26,109 nucleotides of DNA. Origin: a virus. The stretch lies in IMG/VR virus record IMGVR_UViG_3300030406_003188, positions 1 to 26,109 of that record. The stretch is one strand, 5' to 3'. This document shows positions 9,139-15,383 of this stretch, piece after piece; the stretch's first letter is position 1, and each line of letters starts with the position of its first letter. Position numbers and translations under genes: made by a program. The notes below the pieces were generated by a model, which saw only the letters and a list, made by a program, of their open reading frames with translations, made no database searches and was not told the origin of the DNA.

Positions 9139-9334
9139 GTTGAACTCCTTTCTCTGCGTCAGCCATTGCTTCTAGTAACATTATCTTGGCTTTGTTTCTG
9201 ATACGTTTCCAATCCTCAGCAAAGGTTTCTTCATCCATTGTAAGTTCTAATTCAATGTCTGCCCTTACAGATTCATATTGCCTTGCTGTAGGTCTAGTAG
9301 CTCCAACCTTTACTTTAATCTTCTCTAACTTCAT
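9119..9334 (-). CDS. Hypothetical protein, 71 residues
   Basis: Begins MKLEKIKVKVGATRPTARQY and continues ESVRADIELELTMDEET, an alternating strand pattern, then a helical C-terminal half (AEDWKRIRNKAKIMLLEAM). The ATG has a strong upstream AAAGGAGT site at a normal distance. This 'two strands with an RADIELEL-type strand, then helix' layout recalls small phage proteins found near single-strand DNA-binding or recombination genes, but I cannot name a family. It overlaps the zinc-ribbon gene upstream by 20 bases and the basic 77-residue gene downstream by 20 bases. Confidence 0.65.
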   Translation of the reverse strand: MKLEKIKVKVGATRPTARQYESVRADIELELTMDEETFAEDWKRIRNKAKIMLLEAMADAEKGVQHGNKNG

Positions 9335-9473
9335 CTTTACTCCTTTTCATAAATTGTTTATCTACAATGATACCACACTTACTACAATTAAGCATAAGAC
9401 AATCATATGCCTTATCACTACTAGTAATAACATCAAGTTTGAAAGAACCGCCACACTTCGTACAACTACCCAT
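9315..9473 (-). CDS. Zinc-ribbon protein, 52 residues
   Basis: Translates as MGSCTKCGGSFKLDV, a 15-residue linker, then LNCSKCGIIVDKQF and a basic tail ending KDEVRED. The two CxxC knuckles (C4/C7 and C30/C33) separated by ~22 residues define a classic four-cysteine zinc ribbon. The start overlaps the stop of the upstream 73-residue gene by 8 bases and the 3' end overlaps the next gene by 20 bases. It is one of three zinc-type microproteins in this operon. Zinc ribbons of this size usually contact nucleic acid or polymerase; the actual partner is not visible from sequence. Confidence 0.7.
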   Translation of the reverse strand: MGSCTKCGGSFKLDVITSSDKAYDCLMLNCSKCGIIVDKQFMKRSKDEVRED

Positions 9474-9687
9474 TCAATGATTTCTCCTCTACATCTAACC
9501 ATTGCTTTACTTTGAGTATTCGTTCTATACGATACTTGTAACGCTCGACATCAGCTAACTTATCTCTATGATACAGCGCAGCATCATTAACTGCGAATAG
9601 ATGCTCTTTAAGCACGTCTGTATCCATAGCGAATAGTTCGTACAGGAAATGTCTTTCGACACCCGTAGTCTCTTTCTTACGAGGCAT
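9466..9687 (-). CDS. Hypothetical helical protein, 73 residues
   Basis: A charged, almost entirely helical protein (HFLYELFAMDTDVLKEHLFA, then DKLADVERYKYRIERILKVK), probably a short coiled coil or helical hairpin. The basic N-terminus MPRKKETTG could contact DNA. It overlaps both neighbours (11 bases with the 50-residue gene, 8 with the zinc-ribbon gene). No known family recognised; reading frame and compact operon position are the evidence that it is real. Confidence 0.65.
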   Translation of the reverse strand: MPRKKETTGVERHFLYELFAMDTDVLKEHLFAVNDAALYHRDKLADVERYKYRIERILKVKQWLDVEEKSLNG

Positions 9688-9829
9688 CGGTCATTGCCTC
9701 TTTTACACGCTTTACATGCCAAGCGTGATTGGCATTATCTTCAACCATCTTATGATAGTCTTTGATTTCTTGCAGGCTCATCCGCATCATTTCATCAACG
9801 GACACTAGTTCTTTGTTTGTTTTACTCAT
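9677..9829 (-). CDS. Hypothetical protein, 50 residues
   Basis: Short helical protein starting MSKTNKELVSVDEMMRMSLQ and ending VKRVKEAMTDAS. The ATG is preceded by AGAAGGAG seven bases upstream and overlaps the stop of the zinc-binding gene before it (the ATGA arrangement). Its stop lies inside the start region of the 73-residue gene. No family recognised. The ribosome site and the overlap on both sides argue that it is translated. Confidence 0.6.
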   Translation of the reverse strand: MSKTNKELVSVDEMMRMSLQEIKDYHKMVEDNANHAWHVKRVKEAMTDAS

Positions 9830-9999
9830 TTGTTTTCTCCTTCTAGGATGTAAATCTCTTCATCTATAATATATATCTCAGTGTTCTCATAACAGTCACC
9901 ACAGATTCCCATTGACTGATTGATAACATATAACAAATCCTCAATACTTTCTCCACAAGCATCGCACTCTTCACAGAAGTAATCTTTCCATTTACGCAT
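9826..9999 (-). CDS. Zinc-ribbon protein, 57 residues
   Basis: Sequence opens MRKWKDYFCEECDACGESIE and later has GICGDCYENT, then an acidic tail EIYIIDEEIYILEGENK. Cysteines C9, C12, C15 and the pair C33/C36 supply a CxxC ... CxxC zinc ribbon with one spare cysteine. The start codon shares bases with the stop of the nuclease gene (TAATG), and its own stop overlaps the next ATG. It is probably translated by coupling to the nuclease and might work with it, but this is inference. Confidence 0.7.
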   Translation of the reverse strand: MRKWKDYFCEECDACGESIEDLLYVINQSMGICGDCYENTEIYIIDEEIYILEGENK

Positions 10000-10886
10000 T
10001 ATTTAAACTTCCTTCCTTTACTTCTATGTGGTAAATCTAATTCATCGCATAATTGTTTCATAACTCTCCAGCCAACTTTAACTGATTTATAAATCTCAGT
10101 TCGTGGCAAACCTGCATCCCATAGTCTTAGTATCTCTTTCTTAAGGTCTTCAGTATCGCCATCAAAGTAACGGTATTGTTTTCTTTTGTATTTGCCACCA
10201 CCTACATCAATACCAAACTTTCTTCTATATTTAATAATAGGACTTCTACCTAAATTAAAATACTTCATAGCCTCATCAATAGTTACATGCTCTTTTTTGA
10301 AAAAAGCAATAAATTCTTTTTTAAATTCTTTCTTACAATCTTTTTCAAACTGTAATAACTTTTTAGTTACTGTGTTTTTCCTGCGAGTAAAACTTGATTT
10401 ATTGTCATTTGTAAATATGTCAAAACCAATGTTCCTACAAGAATCAAATCTCATATAAGAATCACATAATGAAAAGCGACCCTTTTCTTTACTGGCACTT
10501 ATCTTATAGCCACGCAGTCCTCTTTCATGTATATAATTTTGTGGTATAATATAAATAACATTTATTGTATCATCACGATTGAAACCTAAACAGACAGCAT
10601 AATCAAACGCATCTTTCATACGCTGTTCTTCTGAGAACTTAAAAGTAAATACTTTAGTTCCTGACTTTCGAGTTCTAAGATAAGAAGTTTTAACTTCTAT
10701 TCTATGATTACGTTGCCACAAATAAAGGTCAAAGGTCTTGTCTATACTTATAGAATCAACACCTACTTTAGTAAGTTCTGATTGAACGTAGTATTCACCT
10801 AGTCTACCTATTAACTCTTTACGTAACATTTCAGCTTGTCTTTCCAAGCGGCTGGCTTTTGTTTGTGTGTCATGATTTTGTTTCAT
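9999..10886 (-). CDS. PD-(D/E)XK nuclease with C-terminal DNA-binding helices
   Basis: I start the gene at the ATG at 10886 (295 residues), because a TATA box (TATATAAGG on the plus strand, 10911-10919) lies ~28 bp upstream; an upstream ATG at 11018 would add 44 residues that span the promoter. Nuclease core: GRLGEYYVQSEL (E31), then FDLYLW (D53), then RIEVKTSYL (E64, K66), the E...D...ExK arrangement of PD-(D/E)XK enzymes such as archaeal Holliday-junction resolvases and restriction-type endonucleases. The C-terminal half has a basic region and two helix-turn-helix-like stretches (TIDEAMKYFNLGRSPIIKYR at ~205-225; AGLPRTEIYKSVKVGWRVMK at ~262-282). It heads an eight-gene operon. Likely roles are recombination, genome resolution or a homing/defence nuclease. 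Confidence 0.75.
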   Translation of the reverse strand: MKQNHDTQTKASRLERQAEMLRKELIGRLGEYYVQSELTKVGVDSISIDKTFDLYLWQRNHRIEVKTSYLRTRKSGTKVFTFKFSEEQRMKDAFDYAVCLGFNRDDTINVIYIIPQNYIHERGLRGYKISASKEKGRFSLCDSYMRFDSCRNIGFDIFTNDNKSSFTRRKNTVTKKLLQFEKDCKKEFKKEFIAFFKKEHVTIDEAMKYFNLGRSPIIKYRRKFGIDVGGGKYKRKQYRYFDGDTEDLKKEILRLWDAGLPRTEIYKSVKVGWRVMKQLCDELDLPHRSKGRKFK

Positions 10887-10904
10887 GTTATTAGGCTTAT
10901 ACAA

Positions 10905-10943
10905 ACCCAGTATATAAGGTTTATGTAAACCCTTTATCGTCGA
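10905..10943 (-). promoter_or_regulatory. Promoter of the nuclease operon with upstream CGACGATAAA element
   Basis: Read on the minus strand: CGACGATAAA (10943-10934), 13 bases, then CCTTATATACTGGG, with the ATG ~28 bp after the TATA centre. The transcript would therefore be leaderless or have a leader of a few bases. The same CGACGATAAA plus CCTTATATA combination occurs at 14186-14211 with a 7-base gap, pointing to a shared regulator that binds just upstream of the TATA box. Confidence 0.65.
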
Positions 10944-10963
10944 GAATCGTTGTAGACAGGCAG

Positions 10964-11059
10964 TTCTATGGGTTAAACAAAATACCCTGTAGGGTCTTTT
11001 TTGTGTATTTTTGGTCATCCTAGGCCTATTTCTATGGGTTAAACAAAATATCCTGTTGG
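10964..11059 (+). repeat. Two-copy direct repeat, 66-bp period
   Basis: TTCTATGGGTTAAACAAAAT plus A at 10964-10984 recurs exactly at 11030-11050. The match continues through CCTGT and GG with two substitutions, about 28 of 30 identical. The pair lies just upstream of the nuclease promoter in noncoding DNA. This could be a binding site pair for a replication or regulatory protein. No matching third copy was seen. Confidence 0.8.
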
Positions 11060-11374
11060 CCCAAAATCAAGTACATTCAAGATGTAAATCAATAAATCAA
11101 ATAAAATTAGATAATTATTGATTGATAAATTATAGTGAAATCTAAAAAGATGCGCTAGGAGCGCCGCTATTGGCTTGAAATGTGTCTGGACTATGTTGGT
11201 ACTCTGGGATAATATAAACCCTATTAGCGTTCGTTTAACAGTATCAGAAATGGATTTCTGTATTGGATTAATTACCCTAGTTGATAAATTAGATTTTGGA
11301 TTTATCCTATGCGTACGATAAAACCGAGGATAAAGGCGAGCCTCAAGGCTAACGCTAATTGAAGTTAAAATGGG

Positions 11375-11399
11375 GTCGGGAGACCCTAGAACTCCCGAC
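11375..11399. terminator. Perfect 8-bp stem-loop
   Basis: GTCGGGAG pairs with CTCCCGAC across a 9-base loop. The right arm merges with a CGACGATAGA element (11396-11405). It could be the second of two hairpins ending the minus-strand 13685-11484 operon, or part of a structured regulatory region. No T-run follows on either strand, so a simple intrinsic terminator is uncertain. Confidence 0.4.
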
Positions 11400-11436
11400 G
11401 ATAGAATTAGATTTTCTAGGTTTTCAGGGGGGTTCT

Positions 11437-11462
11437 GCTAGAGCTGCGCTGATTGCTCTAGC
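11437..11462 (-). terminator. Perfect 8-bp stem-loop downstream of the 142-residue-frame gene
   Basis: GCTAGAGC and GCTCTAGC form an 8-bp stem with a 10-base loop, 21 bases after the stop of the last gene in the minus-strand module. The position suits 3'-end formation or protection of that transcript. There is no long T-run after it on the minus strand. Confidence 0.4.
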
Positions 11463-11483
11463 TATCGACGACAAAAGACCCAA

Positions 11484-11903
11484 TTAATTGCCCCCGAATT
11501 TTTCATTAAACCAGTCGTCGAGGTCCTCGTCAATCCATGCGTTTACTTCTTGCTCGATGTAGCAATAAACCGCTACTCCCTCGATACCAAGCACAAAACT
11601 ATCTGGATTCTTAAGGACCTCATCGACGCTACAAATTCCCGCATCCTCAAAGGCTTCCATTAAGGTCCATTTGTGGACGAACATTAAGGCTTCTAGCTCG
11701 TGAGTATAGACAGGCACCGCACCGTCTATAATTTCGTGCTTGGTTCCGTCATACTCTAGCACTTCCATTATGCTGTCATTGTCCATGCTCTCGTCTATTT
11801 CTCCCTCACTTACAAGCCAAGCAATAGCCCGCTTAATTTCGTCTATTGTATCGTCTACAAGTTCGGTTAAATCCTGCTTGATTTCTACGGTGTAGCTTCT
11901 CAT
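11484..11903 (-). CDS. Acidic protein of unknown function, 139 residues
   Basis: The ATG at 11903 overlaps the stop of the preceding gene (CTATGA), so I prefer it to a GTG three codons upstream. The protein is strongly acidic throughout (DDTIDEIKRAIAWL, EGEIDESMDNDSIMEVLEYD, and an end EQEVNAWIDEDLDDWFNEKF). A middle segment (YTHELEALMFVHKWTLMEAF) resembles a helix-rich core seen in small plasmid and phage proteins. Such acidic proteins sometimes mimic DNA and block restriction or repair enzymes, but I see no motif of a known inhibitor family (ArdA was considered). It is the last gene of a four-gene operon. Function unknown. Confidence 0.7.
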   Translation of the reverse strand: MRSYTVEIKQDLTELVDDTIDEIKRAIAWLVSEGEIDESMDNDSIMEVLEYDGTKHEIIDGAVPVYTHELEALMFVHKWTLMEAFEDAGICSVDEVLKNPDSFVLGIEGVAVYCYIEQEVNAWIDEDLDDWFNEKFGGN

Positions 11904-13267
11904 AGTTTCCACCTTGCCCTATTGGCGTTTTCTGTTAAATCTGACTCCGTTATGTAATGCTCCTCATTAGACACTTTCACCTGAATAAACGGTGTTTTCT
12001 TGTACCTGTTCATAGCTACGTTTTGCTGATGTCGGATTGAGTTTACATACTTCATAATTTCGGCCATTCTTCCAGCGCTTGAAATGGTGTATATTTTGCC
12101 CTGTTCTAGCATTTCGTTTAGTGCTTGATTGAATGTCTTTCTGTCTTCTGGTCTGGAGTAGTGGGAAGAGTGCAAAATCTCCTCAAGTGGGTTCCATTCA
12201 TCAGCACGATAAAAGCCGCTTCTCTCATAATCTGAAATAGATTTATACATAACTTGACCGCTTAAAACGACCTCAGAATCTTGTGAGTTGTAGTATCTCG
12301 ATTTTATGCCAAATCTCTTTCTAAAATCTAGCAGATAAATTAAGAATCCCTGATAATCAAAATTAGCAAGGGTCACTATGTCCACATGATGCCAATAAGT
12401 GAAGGCTTTTTCGGTCCCCATTTCAGAAAGGCGGAGAGGCGCATTTAGAGCCGTTCTTAATCGCTGTAGCTCGTCGGCTATAGGTTCCCATAGCTCGAGC
12501 CATTCTTTAGCGTATTCTAGCTGCCTAAAACCAGAAGTTAAAGCGTGCTTAGGATAAAGCGGGTTTCTGTCTGAACTTCGGCTATTTGCTAACCTCTCAA
12601 AACTACCCCGACCTATTGACCCGTGAATATCGTTTATATCTTCTCTAAATCTGTCTTTTCTAGCTTCAAAAAGGTCAATAAATTTATAGAAAAATTGAAC
12701 CCTTCTTACAAACTCAGAACGGGCCTTTTTATCTTCGGCTTTTTCGTTCGTTTTTCTCACCCAATTTTCATACTCCTTTACCTCTTCCTCTATCTCAGGG
12801 CTTATTTTCTCTCTAAATAAATCCTTGAGTTTAGACACGGTTAACTTGTGTTTGTATCTTCGGTCGTAGCTCTTAGATGTATCAGACTCAACAAAGCCGA
12901 GCGCCTCGATTCTCTCGTCTAAAAGGGCCTGAATGGTTTTAATTTTCTCGTGGTTATTCTCGACTTCTTCGCCTTTTTTCCTCAATTCCTCCTCTATCTG
13001 ATGGCGATAAAAGTTCCTGAAAGCGTGGGCAATATCGCTCTTATTTTCAGCCCATTTTAGACGCTCGTTTATTGGGTCGTATATCGTGCTGAAATCATCC
13101 CAATATCTCTTATGCAAAAACACCGAAGGTTCACCGTAGGTTTTTACCTTAAAATTCTTGCCTGCTTCGTTGTCTTCGAGGTGGCTAAATTCGACGTGTT
13201 TTTGGTAATGGTTCTCTATCCTGTAAGCTCTTGCCCTGCGTAGCCTTTCTTTCTCAGTATAAGCCAT
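11900..13267 (-). CDS. Large charged protein of unknown function, 455 residues
   Basis: The ATG has GGAGGAG eight bases upstream. The protein is rich in Lys, Glu and Arg; residues ~85-250 are long charged helices, probably coiled coil (HQIEEELRKKGEEVENNHEK; ISPEIEEEVKEYENWVRK). Residues ~265-340 are more globular (FTYWHHVDIVTLANFDYQGF, then LLDFRKRFGIKSRYYNSQD), and the C-terminal ~100 residues resemble a small winged-helix-like part (DRKTFNQALNEMLEQGKIYT). I recognise no family. It is the biggest gene of a module that lies between two repeat-rich noncoding regions, so a replication-initiation or genome-maintenance role is possible. No Walker, primase or clear HUH endonuclease motif is visible. 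Its G+C content and codon choice seem higher than those of the tail genes. Confidence 0.75.
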   Translation of the reverse strand: MAYTEKERLRRARAYRIENHYQKHVEFSHLEDNEAGKNFKVKTYGEPSVFLHKRYWDDFSTIYDPINERLKWAENKSDIAHAFRNFYRHQIEEELRKKGEEVENNHEKIKTIQALLDERIEALGFVESDTSKSYDRRYKHKLTVSKLKDLFREKISPEIEEEVKEYENWVRKTNEKAEDKKARSEFVRRVQFFYKFIDLFEARKDRFREDINDIHGSIGRGSFERLANSRSSDRNPLYPKHALTSGFRQLEYAKEWLELWEPIADELQRLRTALNAPLRLSEMGTEKAFTYWHHVDIVTLANFDYQGFLIYLLDFRKRFGIKSRYYNSQDSEVVLSGQVMYKSISDYERSGFYRADEWNPLEEILHSSHYSRPEDRKTFNQALNEMLEQGKIYTISSAGRMAEIMKYVNSIRHQQNVAMNRYKKTPFIQVKVSNEEHYITESDLTENANRARWKL

Positions 13268-13269
13268 GT

Positions 13270-13518
13270 TTAGAACTCCTCCTTTTGGTTTTCTTCATCG
13301 GCCCATTTTGCCAGCTTCAATAGTTCGTTTTTTGCCTCTTGGATTGAATCGGGTTTGGCGTCGGGATTTCTCAATATTTCGATGTAGACTTTTGTAGCAA
13401 AAACCCAAGAAATATTTATCTTAACTTTTCGGGTTTCTTTTTCACTTACAGGCTTTAGAACTTCACGAATATTGTAAATGTTATCAGATAAAGCGGTTTT
13501 TTCTCTTCCGTAGTTCAT
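13270..13518 (-). CDS. Hypothetical protein, 82 residues
   Basis: I use the ATG at 13518, with AAGGAGGG about ten bases upstream, rather than the TTG nine bases earlier. Sequence opens MNYGREKTALSDNIYNIREV, then a Lys-rich strand VSEKETRKVKINISWVFATK, then a helix with KNELLKLAKWADEENQKEEF. The strand-helix layout is compact but matches no family I know. It lies two bases before the 455-residue gene, so the pair is probably cotranscribed and may act together. Confidence 0.65.
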   Translation of the reverse strand: MNYGREKTALSDNIYNIREVLKPVSEKETRKVKINISWVFATKVYIEILRNPDAKPDSIQEAKNELLKLAKWADEENQKEEF

Positions 13519-13520
13519 AC

Positions 13521-13685
13521 TTACCAACCCTCCTTTCTGACGTAGAACCTAAAGCCATAATCGTACCTAAAAAGTAGACTATCTCCAAAGGCTGCGCACT
13601 CTTCATGAAATTGTGCCATGCTGTCCAATTCATCGGTTGGGGCCTCATTGCTTGCGTATTCAGTTATTTTTGTTTGTGTATTCAT
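13521..13685 (-). CDS. Hypothetical protein, 54 residues, first gene of the module
   Basis: Opens MNTQTKITEYASNEAPTDEL and continues DSMAQFHEECAAFGDSLLFR, ending with the aromatic-rich YDYGFRFYVRKEGW. The ATG lies ~30 bp after the palindromic TATA element at 13712-13723. The stop overlaps the ribosome site region of the next gene. No family recognised. The promoter distance and tight spacing to the next gene support a real coding sequence. Confidence 0.6.
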   Translation of the reverse strand: MNTQTKITEYASNEAPTDELDSMAQFHEECAAFGDSLLFRYDYGFRFYVRKEGW

Positions 13686-13711
13686 TTTTATCACTCGAGG
13701 TTTTTTGTCCT

Positions 13712-13786
13712 CACTATATAGTGTCTGAATTTTGGACTTTCTATTATAGTATAATATTTGTTTGTGCTTGCTATCGTCGACAAAAA
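13712..13786 (-). promoter_or_regulatory. Promoter of the 13685-11484 operon with palindrome and CGACGATA element
   Basis: The perfect 12-bp palindrome CACTATATAGTG (13712-13723) contains the TATA sequence, ~30 bp before the first ATG, so a repressor binding the palindrome would block TBP. A further TATA-like run (TATTATACTATAATAG, minus strand) lies upstream near 13741-13757, and the element TATCGTCGACAAAAA is at 13772-13786. The latter matches TATCGACGACAAAAG at 11463-11477 at 13 of 15 positions, so copies flank the module. Confidence 0.55.
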
Positions 13787-14185
13787 TTTGTATGCCCTAT
13801 ATAAATGTATTAAAAATCTAAAACAGTGGTCTACAACCTCAGGTTGTCTACCCGCTCGCAGTTGGGAAGAGGCCGCTATTTAAGTAAAAAATCCAAAACA
13901 AAAATATTTAGCTTTGAGGTTTATATAAGGCCATATTGAAAATTTTTTAATTATCACAAAGTTGTTACGGCGTTATGTGTACTTTTTCATTTATATAAGC
14001 CCAGCTAGAAAGCCAAAAACAGCCAAAAACGCCGCAGCTCAAAAAGAAATATCGAGTATATAAATAAATAAGGTTTTTATCGAGGAGAAAGAACCTAATG
14101 TTTAGGGAACCCTAATAAAATTCTATCTCATTTTTGACCCCTTTGGTTTAATTTTCTATTGCACTGCATAAGTAAAATTCTTTCA

Positions 14186-14246
14186 CGACGATAAATTAAA
14201 CTCCTTATATAAACCTCATCGACGATAAACACTTTTTCAAAAAGTG
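14186..14246 (+). promoter_or_regulatory. TATA box flanked by two CGACGATAAA elements, followed by a dyad
   Basis: CGACGATAAA at 14186-14195 and again at 14220-14229, same orientation, 34 bp apart. Between them is CCTTATATAAACC (14203-14215). Directly after the second copy is the 17-bp dyad CACTTTTT-C-AAAAAGTG. The arrangement suits a repressed or activated promoter, yet no open frame starts at the expected distance, so any product would be a noncoding RNA or a primer transcript. Confidence 0.55.
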
Positions 14247-14429
14247 ACATAATTGAAAACTTACAGAATTAACAAAAATAACAGTAGAAACAGTAGTTAG
14301 AATAGTAGCACATTCAATAATCATTTAGAGCCAAAAGAAGCCCCAAAGAATCAACAAAAATAATGAATTTCAAAAGTACTATTGGAAGCAATCAAATTAC
14401 TATAAACCTTCAAGCACAAAATCAGGTTT

Positions 14430-14580
14430 AGAAGTCACCAAGGGGCGCTATCGTTTCGGCTCTTCCTCGGGCGAGGCTAGAGGGTGGCGTTGCATGTCAA
14501 GGGGTACGGGGTACGGTTCGGAGGTAGGTAATCTATATTTTTTCTAATATTTTGAAACGTGAGCTGCTAATTTTTTTTTT
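14430..14580 (+). ncRNA. Candidate small structured RNA
   Basis: A TATA-like TATAAACC (14401-14408) lies ~27 bp before the proposed start. The body includes a GC-rich island in AT-rich surroundings, a hairpin with loop GGGC (TCTTCCTC-GGGC-GAGGCTAGA, 14461-14481), a tandem GGGGTAC GGGGTAC (14501-14514), and then T-runs ending in ten Ts at 14571-14580, the type of oligo-T signal at which archaeal polymerase stops. No tRNA cloverleaf or other known RNA family fits. Speculative. Confidence 0.25.
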
Positions 14581-14588
14581 GGAGTAGG

Positions 14589-14617
14589 TTTATATTGAGG
14601 GGGCTTATAGCGACCTT
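14589..14617 (+). promoter_or_regulatory. Leaderless promoter of the terminase operon
   Basis: TTTATATT (14589-14596) is centred 26 bp before the ATG at 14618, the archaeal TATA-to-start distance, and there is no ribosome site upstream of that ATG. Transcription would begin at or within a few bases of the start codon. A run of ten Ts directly precedes the TATA region. Confidence 0.65.
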
Positions 14618-14812
14618 ATGGTAGGATATGCAAAAGACAAGCCTAAACCAGAGACATTCTTACTTAGTGTAGGAAGGTATGAGGATAGGATAGACACGTT
14701 AGAGACATTACGCAAGCTAGCTAGGAAGGAATCGGTTACGATGCAAGAACAGTTGTGGGATGCGTTATGGGCTTATGCAGAGTTGAAGAAAGGAGAGTTG
14801 AATGACGACTGA
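14618..14812 (+). CDS. Small protein, possible ribbon-helix-helix DNA binder
   Basis: 64 residues, first gene of a long operon with a leaderless start. After a basic N-terminus (KDKPKPE), a strand-like FLLSVGRY leads into helix DTLETLRKLARKE, turn SVT, and helix MQEQLWDALWAYAELKKGE. Strand-helix-turn-helix with that spacing is the outline of an Arc/CopG-type ribbon-helix-helix repressor. If so, it may regulate its own promoter. The glycine turn common in the family is not clear, so this is tentative. It overlaps the next gene by 11 bases. Confidence 0.6.
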   Translation: MVGYAKDKPKPETFLLSVGRYEDRIDTLETLRKLARKESVTMQEQLWDALWAYAELKKGELNDD

Positions 14813-15383
14813 TAGGCGCAAGAAGCTGTTACAACAGATGAAAGGCATGAGGGTTGCTGATGCAGTTGTGGACAAGAAGCCGATTAAAAACAAGGTTTAT
14901 AGCATGGCTGTAAAAAATGCGGCAATGGAGTTGTATTTGCAGGGCATAGATATGCGGCAGATTGCGGAGGAGTTGGCGTTACGTTTTGACGAGGTTAAGA
15001 AGATAGACCAGAGTACGATTAGTGGTTGGGCTAGGAAGCTTGGCTGGGATGAGTTAAAGGGTGAGGTGCAGTATGAGATAAATCAGGAGACTAAGCATAG
15101 GGTCAAGGATTACATTGGCAAACAGTTAGAGGAGATAGAAGAGGTACGTCAGGAGTATTTAGAAAGAATGCGAGAGAAAGAGGGTACTGATATTCGAGGT
15201 CATGAGTTTGCTAAGTTGACAGAGATGCAGAGTAAGTTGCAGGCGTTAGATTCGGGTAGACAAGGTGTAATAGAGCATATTAGTGAATGTATAGAGTATG
15301 CTTTAGATGCAAGTGAGATGCCTATGGGTTTACGTCAGAAGTTTTTGATGGCGTATGTTAGTAGATTGGAGGATGGTGCATGA
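14802..15383 (+). CDS. Probable terminase small subunit
   Basis: 193 residues. A helix-turn-helix at ~residues 38-85 reads AMELYLQGIDMRQIAEEL and then DQSTISGWARKLGWDELKGE, closely resembling the DNA-recognition domain of phage small terminases, where 'ISGWARKLGWDEL'-type sequence is typical. A long charged helix follows (~95-165), suited to oligomerisation, with a compact C-terminus. It lies at the start of the operon that ends with the large terminase. The small subunit would recognise the packaging site and pass viral DNA to the motor. A transcription regulator is the alternative. Confidence 0.65.
   Translation: MTTDRRKKLLQQMKGMRVADAVVDKKPIKNKVYSMAVKNAAMELYLQGIDMRQIAEELALRFDEVKKIDQSTISGWARKLGWDELKGEVQYEINQETKHRVKDYIGKQLEEIEEVRQEYLERMREKEGTDIRGHEFAKLTEMQSKLQALDSGRQGVIEHISECIEYALDASEMPMGLRQKFLMAYVSRLEDGA

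Larger units (their letters stand above)
11060..11483. other. Noncoding, hairpin-rich region
   Basis: No convincing gene. It contains an AT-rich stretch (11080-11140), then several potential hairpins: GCGCT-AGG-AGCGC near 11152, AGCCT-CA-AGGCT near 11339, a perfect 8-bp stem at 11375-11399 and another at 11437-11462. Two copies of the CGACGATA-type element lie at 11396-11405 and 11466-11475. A plus-strand TATA-like sequence (ATATAAAC, 11212-11219) could drive a transcript into this region and antisense to the 11484-11903 gene. It may combine terminator, regulatory and replication functions. Confidence 0.5.
13787..14617. other. Long noncoding region with dyads, TATA boxes and repeats (candidate origin or control region)
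   Basis: About 830 bases without a supportable gene. Visible signals: dyad ACAACCT-C-AGGTTGT (13833-13847); TATA-type TTTATATAAG near 13922 and 13992; TTAGGG-AA-CCCTAA (14102-14115); two CGACGATAAA copies at 14186 and 14220; dyad CACTTTTT-C-AAAAAGTG (14230-14246); GAAT(T/C)AACAAAAATAA repeated at 14266 and 14348; an A-rich stretch 14250-14400; a GC-rich island 14440-14520; and T10 at 14571-14580. The combination of inverted repeats, iterated elements and an easily melted A-rich tract is what replication origins look like; a dense regulatory hub between divergent operons is the other reading. Confidence 0.5.

Noticed and set aside
9186-9515. Plus-strand 109-codon frame
   Set aside because: It lies entirely antisense to three overlapping minus-strand genes with ribosome sites; its Ser/Thr/Ile-rich product looks like a mirror frame.
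11484-11903. ArdA-type anti-restriction DNA mimic
   Set aside because: The protein is acidic but shows none of the ArdA sequence landmarks; acidity alone does not support the call.
12380-12430. HUH-type replication endonuclease motif (WHHVDIV) in the 455-residue protein
   Set aside because: A lone HH-x-D pattern without the second Tyr motif at the usual spacing is not enough; I kept the protein as unknown.
13613-13804. Plus-strand open frame of 63 codons antisense to the module's first gene
   Set aside because: It overlaps the 54-residue gene and the palindromic promoter of the minus-strand operon, has no ribosome site and a composition (Cys, Phe, Tyr-rich) typical of antisense frames.
13833-13870. 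A possible tRNA-like arrangement around the ACAACCT dyad
   Set aside because: No acceptor stem, anticodon arm or T-arm with the right spacing could be folded on either strand.
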